Source: JBGPEQ01 sp050180895 (lineage in GTDB: Bacteria; Pseudomonadota; Alphaproteobacteria; Dongiales; Dongiaceae). Taken from it: a stretch of DNA of 61,420 nucleotides. This document shows positions 34,666 through 43,311 of this stretch, piece after piece. Location of the stretch: assembly GCA_050180895.1 (NCBI GenBank), contig JBFXDS010000019.1, positions 1-61,420 of the forward strand. Direction: 5' to 3'. Both the position numbers and the translations under genes were made by a program. The notes under the pieces were generated by a model that saw only the letters and a list, made by a program, of their open reading frames with translations, had not been told where the DNA came from and did not search any database. The stretch's first letter is position 1. Each line of letters opens with the position of its first letter.

Positions 34666-36396
34666 CTATTCACTGATCCGCCACTGCTCCACCCACAGAG
34701 TCGACTGGTATTGATGCCCGGTCGGCGTCACGCCCTTCAGCCATTTCGGGAAGATGAAGGGCTGGGAGCGGAAATAGAGCGGCAGGTCGGGCAGCTCCTC
34801 GGCGTAGATCGCCTGCAGCTTGTGCCACATCTGCTCGCGCTTGCCGCGATCGAGCTCGACCTCCATGCAGTCGATCAGGTCGTCCAGCTCCGGGTTGCGG
34901 TAGTCGGCGTAGTTCTGCCCGGCCCAGCCGTTGGACTCGCTCGGCACCATCGTCGAGTGCAAGGTGGTGCGCGGCACGTTCTCCGGCGCCGACAGCCAGG
35001 CGAACATCGTCAGGCCGGTGAACTTGCGCTTGCTGATGGTCTCGCCGAACAGCACGCGCGCGGGCTCGTTCTTGATCCGCGCGTCGACGCCGATGGTCCG
35101 CCACTGGCTCTGCAGCACCTGCTGCACGAGCTCGCGGACGCGCTCGCCCGCGGTCGTCATCAGCTCGAAGCTGAGCGGCTTGCCCGCGGAGTCGCGGCGC
35201 ACGCCGCCGGAACCGAGCGTCCAGCCGGCGGCGTCGAGCAGGGCGGCCGCCTGTGCCGGATCGTACGGATAGGTCCTTACCTGGTCCGTATAGGTCCAGT
35301 CGAGCGGGTTCACGTTCGTGGCCGCCACCGGCTGCCGGCCGGCGAAGAGCTGCCGGCTCAGCGCCTCGCGGTCGAGGGCGTAGAGCAGGGCCTGGCGCAC
35401 GCGCCTGTCGGCGAAGATCGGGTTGTCGTGGTTCGGCGTCAGATGCTCGTAGAACAGCACCGGCTTGTAGAGGATGTCGTAGGCATCCTTGTGCCGCTGT
35501 TCGAAGGCGATGGCCTGGTCGATGGTGAGGCCGAGCTCGCCGGCGATGTAGTCGACGGCGCCGGAGAGCAGGTTGGCCTCGAGCGCGGCCGTGTTCTCGA
35601 TGGTCTTGATGACGATGCGCTTGATTTGCGGCTTCGGTCCCCACCAGGTGGGGTTCTCCTCGACGACGATCTGCGCGCCGGGCTCGATGCTCGTCACCCG
35701 GTACGGCCCGAACCACAGGCCGGGGTTGGTCGGATCCGTGTTGTAGAGGGTGCGGTTGCGGTAGTCGGCCGGCTCCGCGAAGGCGGGCCGCTCCAGATGC
35801 GCGGGCACCAGGTGGAAGTCGTTGATGCCGTTGTAGCCGGCCTCGACGCGGTCGAAATGCAGGGTGAAGGTCTTCTTGTCGAGGACGTCGATCCGCAGGA
35901 TGCGGCGATAGAGCTCGGCGTTGCTGACGCCGCTCTTCTCGTGCCGGCCGACCGCGTAGGTGAAGAGCACGTCGTCGGTGGTGACGGGCGTGCCGTCGCC
36001 CCAGGTGGCCTCCGGCTGGATTCTGTAGGTGACGGCCATGCCCTTGGTCGCCAGCGCGGGATCGGCGGTCTTGCAGACCGTGGTTCCGGCCGGGCGCTCG
36101 TATCCCGCCGGCAGGTCCTCGATCTTGGCCATGCCGTTCTCGATCGTCGGCAGCTCCGTGCACAGCAGGCACACCAGCTCCCAGTCGGCGTCGTAGGTGG
36201 TGAACGGCCGTTCGGCCAGTCCGAGCACGTAGGACTTGGCCAGCATCGACTCGATGTTGGGATGCAGCATGACCGGGAACTGCGTGGCGCCGATGACCAG
36301 CTGCTCGCGGGCGGCAGCGGAGCCGCCGGCCGCGCCGCCGACCGACATCAGAACGACAGCCAGGGCGGACGAGAGACGGCGGAACCTGGAATTCAT
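34666..36396 (-). CDS. oligopeptide-type periplasmic binding protein (SBP_bac_5)
   Basis: This 576-residue protein starts at ATG 36396. A signal peptide (residues ~1-30, hydrophobic LSSALAVVLMSVGGAAGGSA) precedes the family 5 domain, with the PFTTYDADWELVCLL and TWGDGTPVTTDDVLFTYAVG segments. It binds a peptide or similar ligand in the periplasm and feeds the two permeases downstream. No ATPase gene is in the cluster, so the ATPase is probably shared or encoded elsewhere. Confidence 0.92.
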   Translation of the reverse strand: MNSRFRRLSSALAVVLMSVGGAAGGSAAAREQLVIGATQFPVMLHPNIESMLAKSYVLGLAERPFTTYDADWELVCLLCTELPTIENGMAKIEDLPAGYERPAGTTVCKTADPALATKGMAVTYRIQPEATWGDGTPVTTDDVLFTYAVGRHEKSGVSNAELYRRILRIDVLDKKTFTLHFDRVEAGYNGINDFHLVPAHLERPAFAEPADYRNRTLYNTDPTNPGLWFGPYRVTSIEPGAQIVVEENPTWWGPKPQIKRIVIKTIENTAALEANLLSGAVDYIAGELGLTIDQAIAFEQRHKDAYDILYKPVLFYEHLTPNHDNPIFADRRVRQALLYALDREALSRQLFAGRQPVAATNVNPLDWTYTDQVRTYPYDPAQAAALLDAAGWTLGSGGVRRDSAGKPLSFELMTTAGERVRELVQQVLQSQWRTIGVDARIKNEPARVLFGETISKRKFTGLTMFAWLSAPENVPRTTLHSTMVPSESNGWAGQNYADYRNPELDDLIDCMEVELDRGKREQMWHKLQAIYAEELPDLPLYFRSQPFIFPKWLKGVTPTGHQYQSTLWVEQWRISE

Positions 36397-36667
36397 GAGC
36401 AGCTCCCTCGGCGTAGCCGCGGATGATAGCAACATCGACCGGCCGATGACAGCCGGCGGGAATCGCGGCGGGCGGTCCGGGCCCTGCCGTTGCCCCGCGC
36501 ACCGTCACCGAAGAGGCGGAATAGCGTCCTGACTCCCGCGCTGAAACAATCGAAACAACAAAAATAGAGCCGCGACATCGTCCGGAAACGTCGCTCCGCC
36601 AGACATGCACGCGTGGAGTCGGCCAAACGCCGGCCAAAAATCAGGCTTCGACAGGAAGGGGTTTCAA

Positions 36668-37072
36668 ATGGTGAGCAAGCTTGCCCATGGCGCGATCCTC
36701 GGCGCTGCGATGATCGCGAGCGTCGCCGTGGTGGCCGCGGTGGCCTCGAACGCGGCACCAGTCGCCGGAGACCAGGCGACCTACAAACCGATGCAGAGCA
36801 TCGGTCACGACCTCGGGTCGAAGTCGGCGATCGGCTACTTCCTGCGCGAGTCGGGCGAATGCCGGATCATCCTGATGATCGCCGAGAAGGCCGATCCGGA
36901 GGCCGGTCCCATGCCGTCGGCGGCCCGGCTGCGTCTGGCGCTGCGGCCCGGACAGGGCGCCGGCCTCGACAGCGCGGAAGGGCGGTCGATCGATCTCACC
37001 TGCGGCGACGAAGCGACGACGCTCACGGTCCGCGGCGGGAACGCCGCGGATGCGGTCGTCGTCACGAACTGA
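36668..37072 (+). CDS. secreted hypothetical protein
   Basis: This 134-residue protein starts at ATG 36668. The signal peptide (MVSKLAHGAILGAAMIASVA then VVAAVASNAA) is followed by a small mature domain with the sequence SGECRIILMIAEKADPEAGP and a second cysteine near LTCGDEATT, a possible disulfide. No known domain is recognised. The region between it and the divergent binding protein gene (36397-36667) contains AAAC-rich motifs (gaaacaatcgaaacaac) but no gene. Confidence 0.65.
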   Translation: MVSKLAHGAILGAAMIASVAVVAAVASNAAPVAGDQATYKPMQSIGHDLGSKSAIGYFLRESGECRIILMIAEKADPEAGPMPSAARLRLALRPGQGAGLDSAEGRSIDLTCGDEATTLTVRGGNAADAVVVTN

Positions 37073-37482
37073 TGCGCCGGTCATGGACAGGATGGCTGCG
37101 CTCGCGCTCATGGTGGTGAGCGCGCAACCGGAGGACCGTCACAGTGCCGGTCCATCGGCAACGCGCCGGGACGCGTACGCGTTTCCGGTCGCCGCGATTG
37201 CGGCGTCGGCGCGCGTGCAGGCGATCGTCCTCGGTATCGCCGCTGCCTTGGTCGGCATCGGCGGGGGTGGGGTGAGCGGTGCCCATGTTGCCGCGCCGCC
37301 GCCCGACCGCGTCGGCTGCGCCGATGTCGACCCCTTCGTCGACGATATCCATGCATCTCTGACGGCCCGCGCTGACGGTGCCTTGGATCGTGGTCGGCCA
37401 GCGCGACTGCCCTGACGCTCGGCCCGAGGATTTCGACTCCGCGACCGGCTTCGGTGTAGACTCCGCCGCGCCGGAAGGACCG
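37073..37482 (+). other. 410-base interval before hybrid kinase, no convincing gene
   Basis: A plus-strand frame from ATG 37083 to 37415 could encode 110 residues with one hydrophobic patch (IVLGIAAALVGIGGGG), and a minus-strand frame overlaps. Neither has a ribosome binding site or recognisable domain. I see no repeat or RNA here. It may hold the kinase promoter. Confidence 0.3.
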
Positions 37483-40400
37483 GTGTCCGACGCGGTCGCC
37501 GCGGCCGGCGAGGAGGTCAGCCTGCCGAACACGGCCACAGTTACCGAGTCGAGCGGTCTGCCCGCGGCGTCGTTGCTGGAACGCATCCTCGACAGCCTGG
37601 TCGACGGCATCATCGCCGTCGACGGGTCGGGCACCGTCATCTCGGCCAACCGCCGGACCGCCGAGCTGATCGACGTGCCGCCTGGCGGACTCCGCCCCGG
37701 CGTCCGGTTCTTCGATGTGCTGCTGGCGCGGGCCCGGGCCGGCGCCTTCGGCCCCGGCGATCCCGTCGCCCAGGCGCATGAGCGCCTGGCCGCGAAGATG
37801 CAGCCCGGCGGCGCGCCGCTGCGTTCGCTCGGGAAGGGCGGCCGCGTGCTCGAATTCCGCCGCGGCGAGCTCGGCGGCGGCTTCGTCGCCATTTACACCG
37901 ACGTCACCGAGCGCGACCGCCTGGAGCGCGAGGAGCACAGCAGCGAGCAGCGCATGCGCGAGCTCGTCGAGGCCAATCCCCTGCCGATGACCATCACCAT
38001 GGTCGAGGATGGGCGCATCGTCTACGCCAACCAGCGCGCGGCCGACATGATGCGCACGCCCCTCTCGGAGCTGCTGGGCATGTGCTCGACCGATTTCTAC
38101 GCCGATGCCGACGACCGCGACCGGATGGTGGCGCTGCTGCGGAACGAGGGTTTTGTCGATTCGCTCGAGGTGCGGTTCCGCCGCGCCGGCGCCGGCGAGT
38201 TCTGGCTGGCGCTCACCTGCCGGCCGATCCTCTACAACGGCCGGCCGGCGATCGTCTCCGGCTTCCACGACCTCAGCGAACGCCGCCAGGCCATGGTCGA
38301 GTTGGCCCGCCGCACCAACATGCTCGACGCCGTCTCCTATGCGGCGACCCGGATCGTCGGCGGCGCCAACTGGCGCGACGGCATCCAGGAACTTCTCAAT
38401 CGCCTCGGCGTGGCGGCGGAGGTCGACCGCGTCACGTTGTTCGAGACCCACCCCGGTCCGGACGGCCGGCTGGTCGAGAGCTGCCGCTACGACTGGGCGG
38501 CGGCGAACCTGTCGCGGCTCGCCGACGATCCGCGCTACCAGAGCATGTCGCTGGCCGGCGAGGGCGGTGAGGAGCTCGACGATTGGGCGCGCCGGCGCCA
38601 GCGCGGCGAGGTCGTCCAGGCGATGCTGAGCGAGACGACCGGCTATACGCGCCAGGTCTTCGAGGAGCAGGGCACGCGCTCCTTCGTCTCGGTGCCGATC
38701 ATGGTCAAGGGGACGTGGTGGGGCTTCCTCGGCTTCGACGACTGCCGGACCGAGCGGGTCTGGACCGACCTCGAGGTCGACGTGCTCAAGAGCGCCGCGG
38801 CGCTGGTGGCGGCGGCGATCGAGCGCGCCCAGGTCGACGAGCGCCTGCGGCTCAGCGAGGAACGCTATGCCCTCGCCGCGCGCGGCGCCAATGACGGCCT
38901 GTGGGACTGGGACGTGACCAACCAGCGCGCCTACTACTCGCCGCGCCTGCACGAGATCCTCGGCGTGCCGCAGGGCGCCCTCGAATCGACGCCGCAGGCG
39001 CTGATCGAGCGGATCGTCGCCGAGGACCGCGTCGCGGCGAGCGACTACCTGGCGCGGCGCTTCGCGCGCAAGCGGCACAAGTTCGCCGTCGAGTGCCGCC
39101 TGCAATATCCGGGGGAGCCGCGCTGGATGGCGTTGCGCGGCATGATCGTCTACGAGGGCGAGCGCCCGGCGCGCGTGGTCGGCTCGCTGCAGGACATCCA
39201 CGAGCGCAAGATGGCGGAGGCGGCCCTGCGGGAGCGCGAGGAACGGCTGCGCATCCTCACCGACGATGCGCCGGTCCTGCTGTCGATGGTCGATCCGGAC
39301 GACACGCTGGTCTTCGCCAACAGCCGGTTCCTGTCCTTCTTCGGACGCACGCTCGCGGACATGGCGGCGCATCGGTGGGACTGGACCGAGGACGTGCATC
39401 CCGACGACCTGCCGGAAACGAAGCGCGTCTATTTCGAGGCCCTGCGTCGGCAGGAGTCGGTCGAAATGGAGCATCGCGTCCGGCGCTATGACGGCGCCTA
39501 CCGCTGGGTGCGCGAGACCCAGGTGGCGCGGTTCGAGCCGGACGGCGCCTTTGCCGGCTTCGTCGGCGCGCTCGTCGACATCACCGACCGCAAGCGCGCC
39601 GAGGAGGAGCTGGCGCGCCAGCGCGAGGCGCTCCACCAGAGCGAGAAGCTGACCGCGCTCGGCTCGCTCCTGGCCGGCGTGGCCCACGAGCTCAACAACC
39701 CGCTTTCGGTCGTGGTCGGCCAGGCCACCATGCTCGCGGACGCCGCGGAGGACCCGAAGACCGCCCAGCGGGCGGAGAAGATCCGCCGCGCCGCCGACCG
39801 CTGCGCCCGCATCGTCCGCAGCTTCCTGTCGCTCGCCCGGCGCAAGACTCCGGAGATGACCGCCGTCCAGCTCAACACGGTCGTCGAGATGGCCGTCGAA
39901 CTGCTCGCCTATCAGCTGCGGACGGCGGACGTGATCCTCTCCCTGGATCTCGCGGCGCAGCTCCCGCCGGTCCTCGCGGATGCCGATCAGTTGAACCAGG
40001 TCGTCACCAACCTCGCTCACAACGCCCTGCAGGCGCTCAGCGAATCGGCCCGGCCGCGCCGCCTGACGATCTCGACGCGGGGCGACGGACCGGGGGCGCT
40101 GCGCCTGGTTGTCGCCGACAACGGGCCCGGCGTGGCCGCCGATCTGCATACACGCATCTTCGAGCCGTTCTTCACGACGAAGTCGCCGGGGGCCGGCACC
40201 GGCATCGGCCTGTCGCTCTGCCTCGGCATCGTCGCCTCCCATGGCGGCACCATCCGGGTCGAGGACACGCCGGGCGGCGGCGCCACCTTCGTCGTCGAAC
40301 TGCCCTTGCGCGGCTCCGGCGACGTGCCGGCCGCGGCGGACGCCGCGGTCGCGCCGCAGCCGGCATCGCCGCGCCGGCGCATCCTCGTGGTCGACGACGA

Positions 40401-40731
40401 GGCGGAGATCGCGGAAACGCTGGCCGAGATGCTGCGCGGCGCCGGACATACGGTCGAGACGGCCGAGAACGGCCGTCAGGCGCTCGATCGCCTGGGGGCC
40501 GGCGCCTACGATGTGGTCCTGAGCGATCTGCGCATGCCCGTCATGGACGGTCCGACGCTCTACGGCGCGCTGCGCGCCCGCCATCCGGCGCTGCTGGGCC
40601 GCATCGCCTTCGTCACCGGCGACATGCTGTCGCCGCAGATGAAGGAGTTCCTGGCGACCACCGGCGTGCCCCGCATCGAGAAGCCGTTCACGACCGAGTC
40701 GGTGAGGGCGCTCGTCGCCCGCCTGTCATGA
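37483..40731 (+). CDS. multi-PAS/GAF hybrid histidine kinase
   Basis: This 1082-residue cytosolic kinase starts at GTG 37483, preceded by ggaagga (GTG at 37378 is possible but lacks such a site). Domains in order: PAS (~30-140), PAS (~145-270), GAF (~290-450), PAS_3 (~460-580), PAS (~585-710), HisKA with His735 in VAHELNNPLS, HATPase with NLAHNALQAL, DNGPGVA and GTGIGLSLCL, and a receiver domain with phosphoacceptor Asp1015 in VLSDLRMPVMDG. There are no membrane helices. The next gene, an OmpR-type regulator, overlaps the stop, suggesting a phosphorelay of histidine, receiver and regulator. The signal is unknown. Confidence 0.93.
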   Translation: MSDAVAAAGEEVSLPNTATVTESSGLPAASLLERILDSLVDGIIAVDGSGTVISANRRTAELIDVPPGGLRPGVRFFDVLLARARAGAFGPGDPVAQAHERLAAKMQPGGAPLRSLGKGGRVLEFRRGELGGGFVAIYTDVTERDRLEREEHSSEQRMRELVEANPLPMTITMVEDGRIVYANQRAADMMRTPLSELLGMCSTDFYADADDRDRMVALLRNEGFVDSLEVRFRRAGAGEFWLALTCRPILYNGRPAIVSGFHDLSERRQAMVELARRTNMLDAVSYAATRIVGGANWRDGIQELLNRLGVAAEVDRVTLFETHPGPDGRLVESCRYDWAAANLSRLADDPRYQSMSLAGEGGEELDDWARRRQRGEVVQAMLSETTGYTRQVFEEQGTRSFVSVPIMVKGTWWGFLGFDDCRTERVWTDLEVDVLKSAAALVAAAIERAQVDERLRLSEERYALAARGANDGLWDWDVTNQRAYYSPRLHEILGVPQGALESTPQALIERIVAEDRVAASDYLARRFARKRHKFAVECRLQYPGEPRWMALRGMIVYEGERPARVVGSLQDIHERKMAEAALREREERLRILTDDAPVLLSMVDPDDTLVFANSRFLSFFGRTLADMAAHRWDWTEDVHPDDLPETKRVYFEALRRQESVEMEHRVRRYDGAYRWVRETQVARFEPDGAFAGFVGALVDITDRKRAEEELARQREALHQSEKLTALGSLLAGVAHELNNPLSVVVGQATMLADAAEDPKTAQRAEKIRRAADRCARIVRSFLSLARRKTPEMTAVQLNTVVEMAVELLAYQLRTADVILSLDLAAQLPPVLADADQLNQVVTNLAHNALQALSESARPRRLTISTRGDGPGALRLVVADNGPGVAADLHTRIFEPFFTTKSPGAGTGIGLSLCLGIVASHGGTIRVEDTPGGGATFVVELPLRGSGDVPAAADAAVAPQPASPRRRILVVDDEAEIAETLAEMLRGAGHTVETAENGRQALDRLGAGAYDVVLSDLRMPVMDGPTLYGALRARHPALLGRIAFVTGDMLSPQMKEFLATTGVPRIEKPFTTESVRALVARLS

Positions 40732-40805
40732 CGTCCGTCGAGAATTCTGACATCCGCTTCCGCGCGCCGCGACTCGGCTGTAATGTGGCCGCGGAGGGGC
40801 GGGCG

Positions 40806-41531
40806 ATGGATGCGAAGCGGCACATCATGATCGTCGACGACGATCCGGATCTGCGCGACACCTTTCACGAATATTTCGAGGCCAACGGCTTCCAGGTCTC
40901 CTCGGTGGCCGACGGCGAAGGCATGCGCCGTGTGCTCAAGGACGGCCCGGCCGACCTCGTCATCATGGACCTGCATCTGCCGGGCGAGGACGGCCTGGCC
41001 TTGACCCGCGAGCTGCGCGGGCGGGGCGGCGAGGTTGGCATCATCATGCTGACCGGAGTCGGCGACATCGTCGACCGCATCGTCGGCCTCGAGGTCGGCG
41101 CCGACGACTATCTGAGCAAGCCCGTGGATCTGCGCGAGTTGCTGGCGCGGGTGAAGAGCGTGCTCCGGCGCACGCAGAAGGCCCCCGAGGCCGGCGCCCC
41201 GGCGGCCGGAGACACGTGCGAGAAGGTGCGCATGGGCAGCTGCACGCTCGACCTCGCGGCGCACCGGCTCTACGACGCGGCCGGCCAGGAGGTCGCGCTG
41301 ACGAGCATGGAGTTCGACCTGCTCAGGGCCTTCGCGCAGAATCCCAACCGCGTGCTCAGCCGCGAGCGGCTCCTCGACCTCGCGCACAACCGCGACGGCG
41401 ACGTCTTCGACCGCAGCATCGACGTCCGCATCACCCGCATCCGCAAGAAGATCGAGGCCGACCCCGAGAAGCCCCAGGTCCTCAAGACCGTGCGCGGCGC
41501 CGGCTACATGTTCGTGCGCGACGGCGGGTAG
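40806..41531 (+). CDS. OmpR-family response regulator
   Basis: This is a two-domain regulator. The receiver has phosphoacceptor Asp55 in VIMDLHLPG and LSKPVD; the C-terminal wHTH binds DNA (MEFDLLRAFAQNPNRVLSRE, DVRITRIRKKIEADP). The ATG at 40806 has a strong ribosome binding site (ggaggggcgggcg), giving 241 residues. An ATG at 40728 that overlaps the kinase stop (ATGA) is also open, so translation may start there. It is the likely partner of the hybrid kinase. Confidence 0.92.
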   Translation: MDAKRHIMIVDDDPDLRDTFHEYFEANGFQVSSVADGEGMRRVLKDGPADLVIMDLHLPGEDGLALTRELRGRGGEVGIIMLTGVGDIVDRIVGLEVGADDYLSKPVDLRELLARVKSVLRRTQKAPEAGAPAAGDTCEKVRMGSCTLDLAAHRLYDAAGQEVALTSMEFDLLRAFAQNPNRVLSRERLLDLAHNRDGDVFDRSIDVRITRIRKKIEADPEKPQVLKTVRGAGYMFVRDGG

Positions 41532-41573
41532 GGGAGAGCGGCCGTTTTTCGCCTTGAAGGCAGACGCCCTATC

Positions 41574-41589
41574 GGACTAAGCTTAGTCC
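41574..41589. promoter_or_regulatory. perfect 16-bp palindrome, TA operator candidate
   Basis: GGACTAAGCTTAGTCC is a perfect palindrome ending at the base before the antitoxin ATG (41590). The position between promoter and start is typical for autoregulatory operators of Phd/VapB antitoxins. It would let the antitoxin-toxin complex shut off the operon. Confidence 0.6.
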
Positions 41590-41922
41590 ATGAGCAACAT
41601 CGTCAACCTTCACGCCGCGAAGACCCACCTGTCACGGCTCGTCGATCGCGCGGCAGCGGGCGAGGAGATCGTCATCGCCCGTGCCGGCAAGCCTGTCGCG
41701 CGTCTCGCTCCGTTGGCCATGAAGTTGAAGCCGCCCAAGCGCGGACTGCCGAAGGATAGGGGGCGGGCTGCGGCAGGCGAGGCCGCGCCACCCTCGTCGC
41801 AGATCGATGATTTCTGGTCGCGGGCCGCCGCGGTCAGGCGGCGTCTGAAGGGAAGGGTTTTCGAGGACAGCGCGAAGGTCGTCCGCGACGGGCGGGAACG
41901 GCAGGCTCGCAAGTTCAAATGA
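41590..41922 (+). CDS. type II antitoxin, Phd/YefM family
   Basis: This 110-residue protein has an N-terminal Phd/YefM DNA-binding domain (SNIVNLHAAKTHLSRLVDRA, EEIVIARAGKPVARLAPL). The C-terminal part differs from standard VapB partners: a Lys/Pro/Gly/Ala-rich linker, then DDFWSRAAAVRRRLKGRVF and a basic tail (RERQARKFK). It neutralises the PIN toxin encoded downstream, with ATG of the toxin overlapping its stop (ATGA). A palindromic operator lies just upstream. Confidence 0.88.
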   Translation: MSNIVNLHAAKTHLSRLVDRAAAGEEIVIARAGKPVARLAPLAMKLKPPKRGLPKDRGRAAAGEAAPPSSQIDDFWSRAAAVRRRLKGRVFEDSAKVVRDGRERQARKFK

Positions 41923-42341
41923 CAGCCTACATCGTTGACGCGAGCGTTGCGGTCAAGTGGGTCGTGCCGCAGCCGGATAGCGAAACCGCGCACTTGCTTC
42001 GGGGAAAGCGCTTGTCCGCTCCGGATATCCTCCTCGCCGAAGCGGGCAATGCTCTTTGGGTATATGTGCGGGCGCGGGCGCTGAGCAAGCAGGAGGCGAT
42101 GCTTTGCTTCGCAACCCTGCGGACGGTCCCGCTTCAATGGCTGGATCTCCACGACCTTGCGCCGGAGGCGATGACGCTGTCGATTGATCTCGATCATCCC
42201 TTCTATGACTGCGTGTACCTGGCAGCCGCGCTGGTGATGGAAGTTCCGCTTGTGACGGCTGATCGCCGATTGATCAAAGCAGCGCGTCGGAGCCCGGAAA
42301 TCGGCAAATACCTCGTTCCTTTGTCAGATGTCACAGCCTAG
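41919..42341 (+). CDS. VapC-like PIN-domain toxin
   Basis: This 140-residue PIN ribonuclease has acidic active-site residues at Asp7 (IVDAS), Glu41 (LLAEAGNAL), Asp97 (FYDCVYL) and Asp115 (VTADRR), so the nuclease site is complete. VapC toxins cleave RNA, often tRNA, and are held inactive by their antitoxin. The start overlaps the antitoxin stop. It is convergent with pyrE, 37 bases apart. Confidence 0.92.
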   Translation: MTAYIVDASVAVKWVVPQPDSETAHLLRGKRLSAPDILLAEAGNALWVYVRARALSKQEAMLCFATLRTVPLQWLDLHDLAPEAMTLSIDLDHPFYDCVYLAAALVMEVPLVTADRRLIKAARRSPEIGKYLVPLSDVTA

Positions 42342-42378
42342 CGTACGTGCCTTCCGGCTGGCCTCTGAGGCGGCGTGC

Positions 42379-43053
42379 CTACGCCACGACCCTTCCGCCA
42401 TGCGCCGCTGACCAGCCCTCGGGGTCGTCGAGGAAGGCGCGCACGTTTCCGGCGTCGGCGCTCGACAGCAGGCCGCCGGCTTCCGCCGTCGCCAGCATGT
42501 CGCGCCATGTGGCGAGGCCGTGCAGGCGCACGCCCAGCCTGGCCAGCGTCTCCACGCTTTGCGGGAAGATGCCGTAGTGGAAGACCACGAAGGCGTCGCC
42601 GACGCGGCCCTCCGCCTCGCGGATCGCGTTGACGAAGTTCACCTTGCTGCCGCCGTCGGTCGCCAGATCCTCGACCAGCAGGCAGCGGCAGCCCGGCGCC
42701 ATCGCGCCCTCGATCTGCGCGCCGCGGCCGAAGCCCTTCGGCTTCTTGCGCACATAGAGCATGGGCAGGCCGAGCCGGTCGGCGATCCAGGCGGCGAAGG
42801 GGATGCCGGCCGTCTCGCCGCCGGCGATGGCGTCCAGCGATTCGAAGCCGATCTCGCGCTCGATCAGCTCCACCGCGAGGTCGATGATCTTCGCCCGCGC
42901 CCGTGGGAAGGAGATGATCTTGCGGCAGTCGATATAGACCGGGCTCGCCCGTCCCGAGGTCAGGGTGAAGGGCTGCTGCGGGCGAAAATGCACCGCCTCG
43001 ATCTCGATCAGGATGCGCGCGACGGTTCGGGCGGCTTCGGCGGCGGCGGTCAT
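42379..43053 (-). CDS. pyrE: orotate phosphoribosyltransferase
   Basis: This pyrimidine biosynthesis enzyme makes OMP from orotate and PRPP. Its 224 residues include the PRPP-binding loop CLLVEDLATDGGS, the flexible catalytic loop region YVRKKPKGFGRGAQIEG and the substrate-binding FTLTSGRASPVYIDCRK. The ATG at 43053 lies just before the family A repeat. Confidence 0.95.
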   Translation of the reverse strand: MTAAAEAARTVARILIEIEAVHFRPQQPFTLTSGRASPVYIDCRKIISFPRARAKIIDLAVELIEREIGFESLDAIAGGETAGIPFAAWIADRLGLPMLYVRKKPKGFGRGAQIEGAMAPGCRCLLVEDLATDGGSKVNFVNAIREAEGRVGDAFVVFHYGIFPQSVETLARLGVRLHGLATWRDMLATAEAGGLLSSADAGNVRAFLDDPEGWSAAHGGRVVA

Positions 43054-43085
43054 TGAAAGTCCTCGATATCGCCGGGATCAGCGCT

Positions 43086-43170
43086 GTGCGTCCTTCGACA
43101 AGCTCGGGATGAGGGCCTTTCTTTGTGCCACCAAGATTGCCCCTCATCCCGAGCTTGTCGAAGAACGCAC
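43086..43170. repeat. REPIN-like element, family A, copy 3
   Basis: Arms at 43086-43114 and 43141-43170, with the centre ctttctttgtgccaccaagat between them. It lies in the divergent space between pyrE (start 43053) and the enoyl-CoA hydratase gene (43312). The arms read CTCGGGATGA rather than CTCAGGATGA, so it belongs to a slightly diverged copy. Confidence 0.9.
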
Positions 43171-43311
43171 GGGCGATTAGCCAGCGCATGGTTCGTTCAG
43201 CCTAGTACTAGCGGCAATGCCGCCGAGCGACAATGCGGCCCGTTTCGGATTTCGTCGGCGTCCTCTCCTGCTATCTTGCGCGGCCGTTGCCAACCGATCG
43301 AGGCCGCTCCC

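Noticed and set aside
37050..37415. Plus-strand frame after the secreted protein
   Set aside because: No ribosome binding site or homology signal; hydrophobic patch too weak to call a membrane protein.
37108..40584. 1158-codon open frame on the minus strand
   Set aside because: It lies antisense to the hybrid kinase and its sequence is low-complexity Arg/Ala/Gly-rich, a typical GC-rich shadow. The plus-strand protein shows clear domain motifs.
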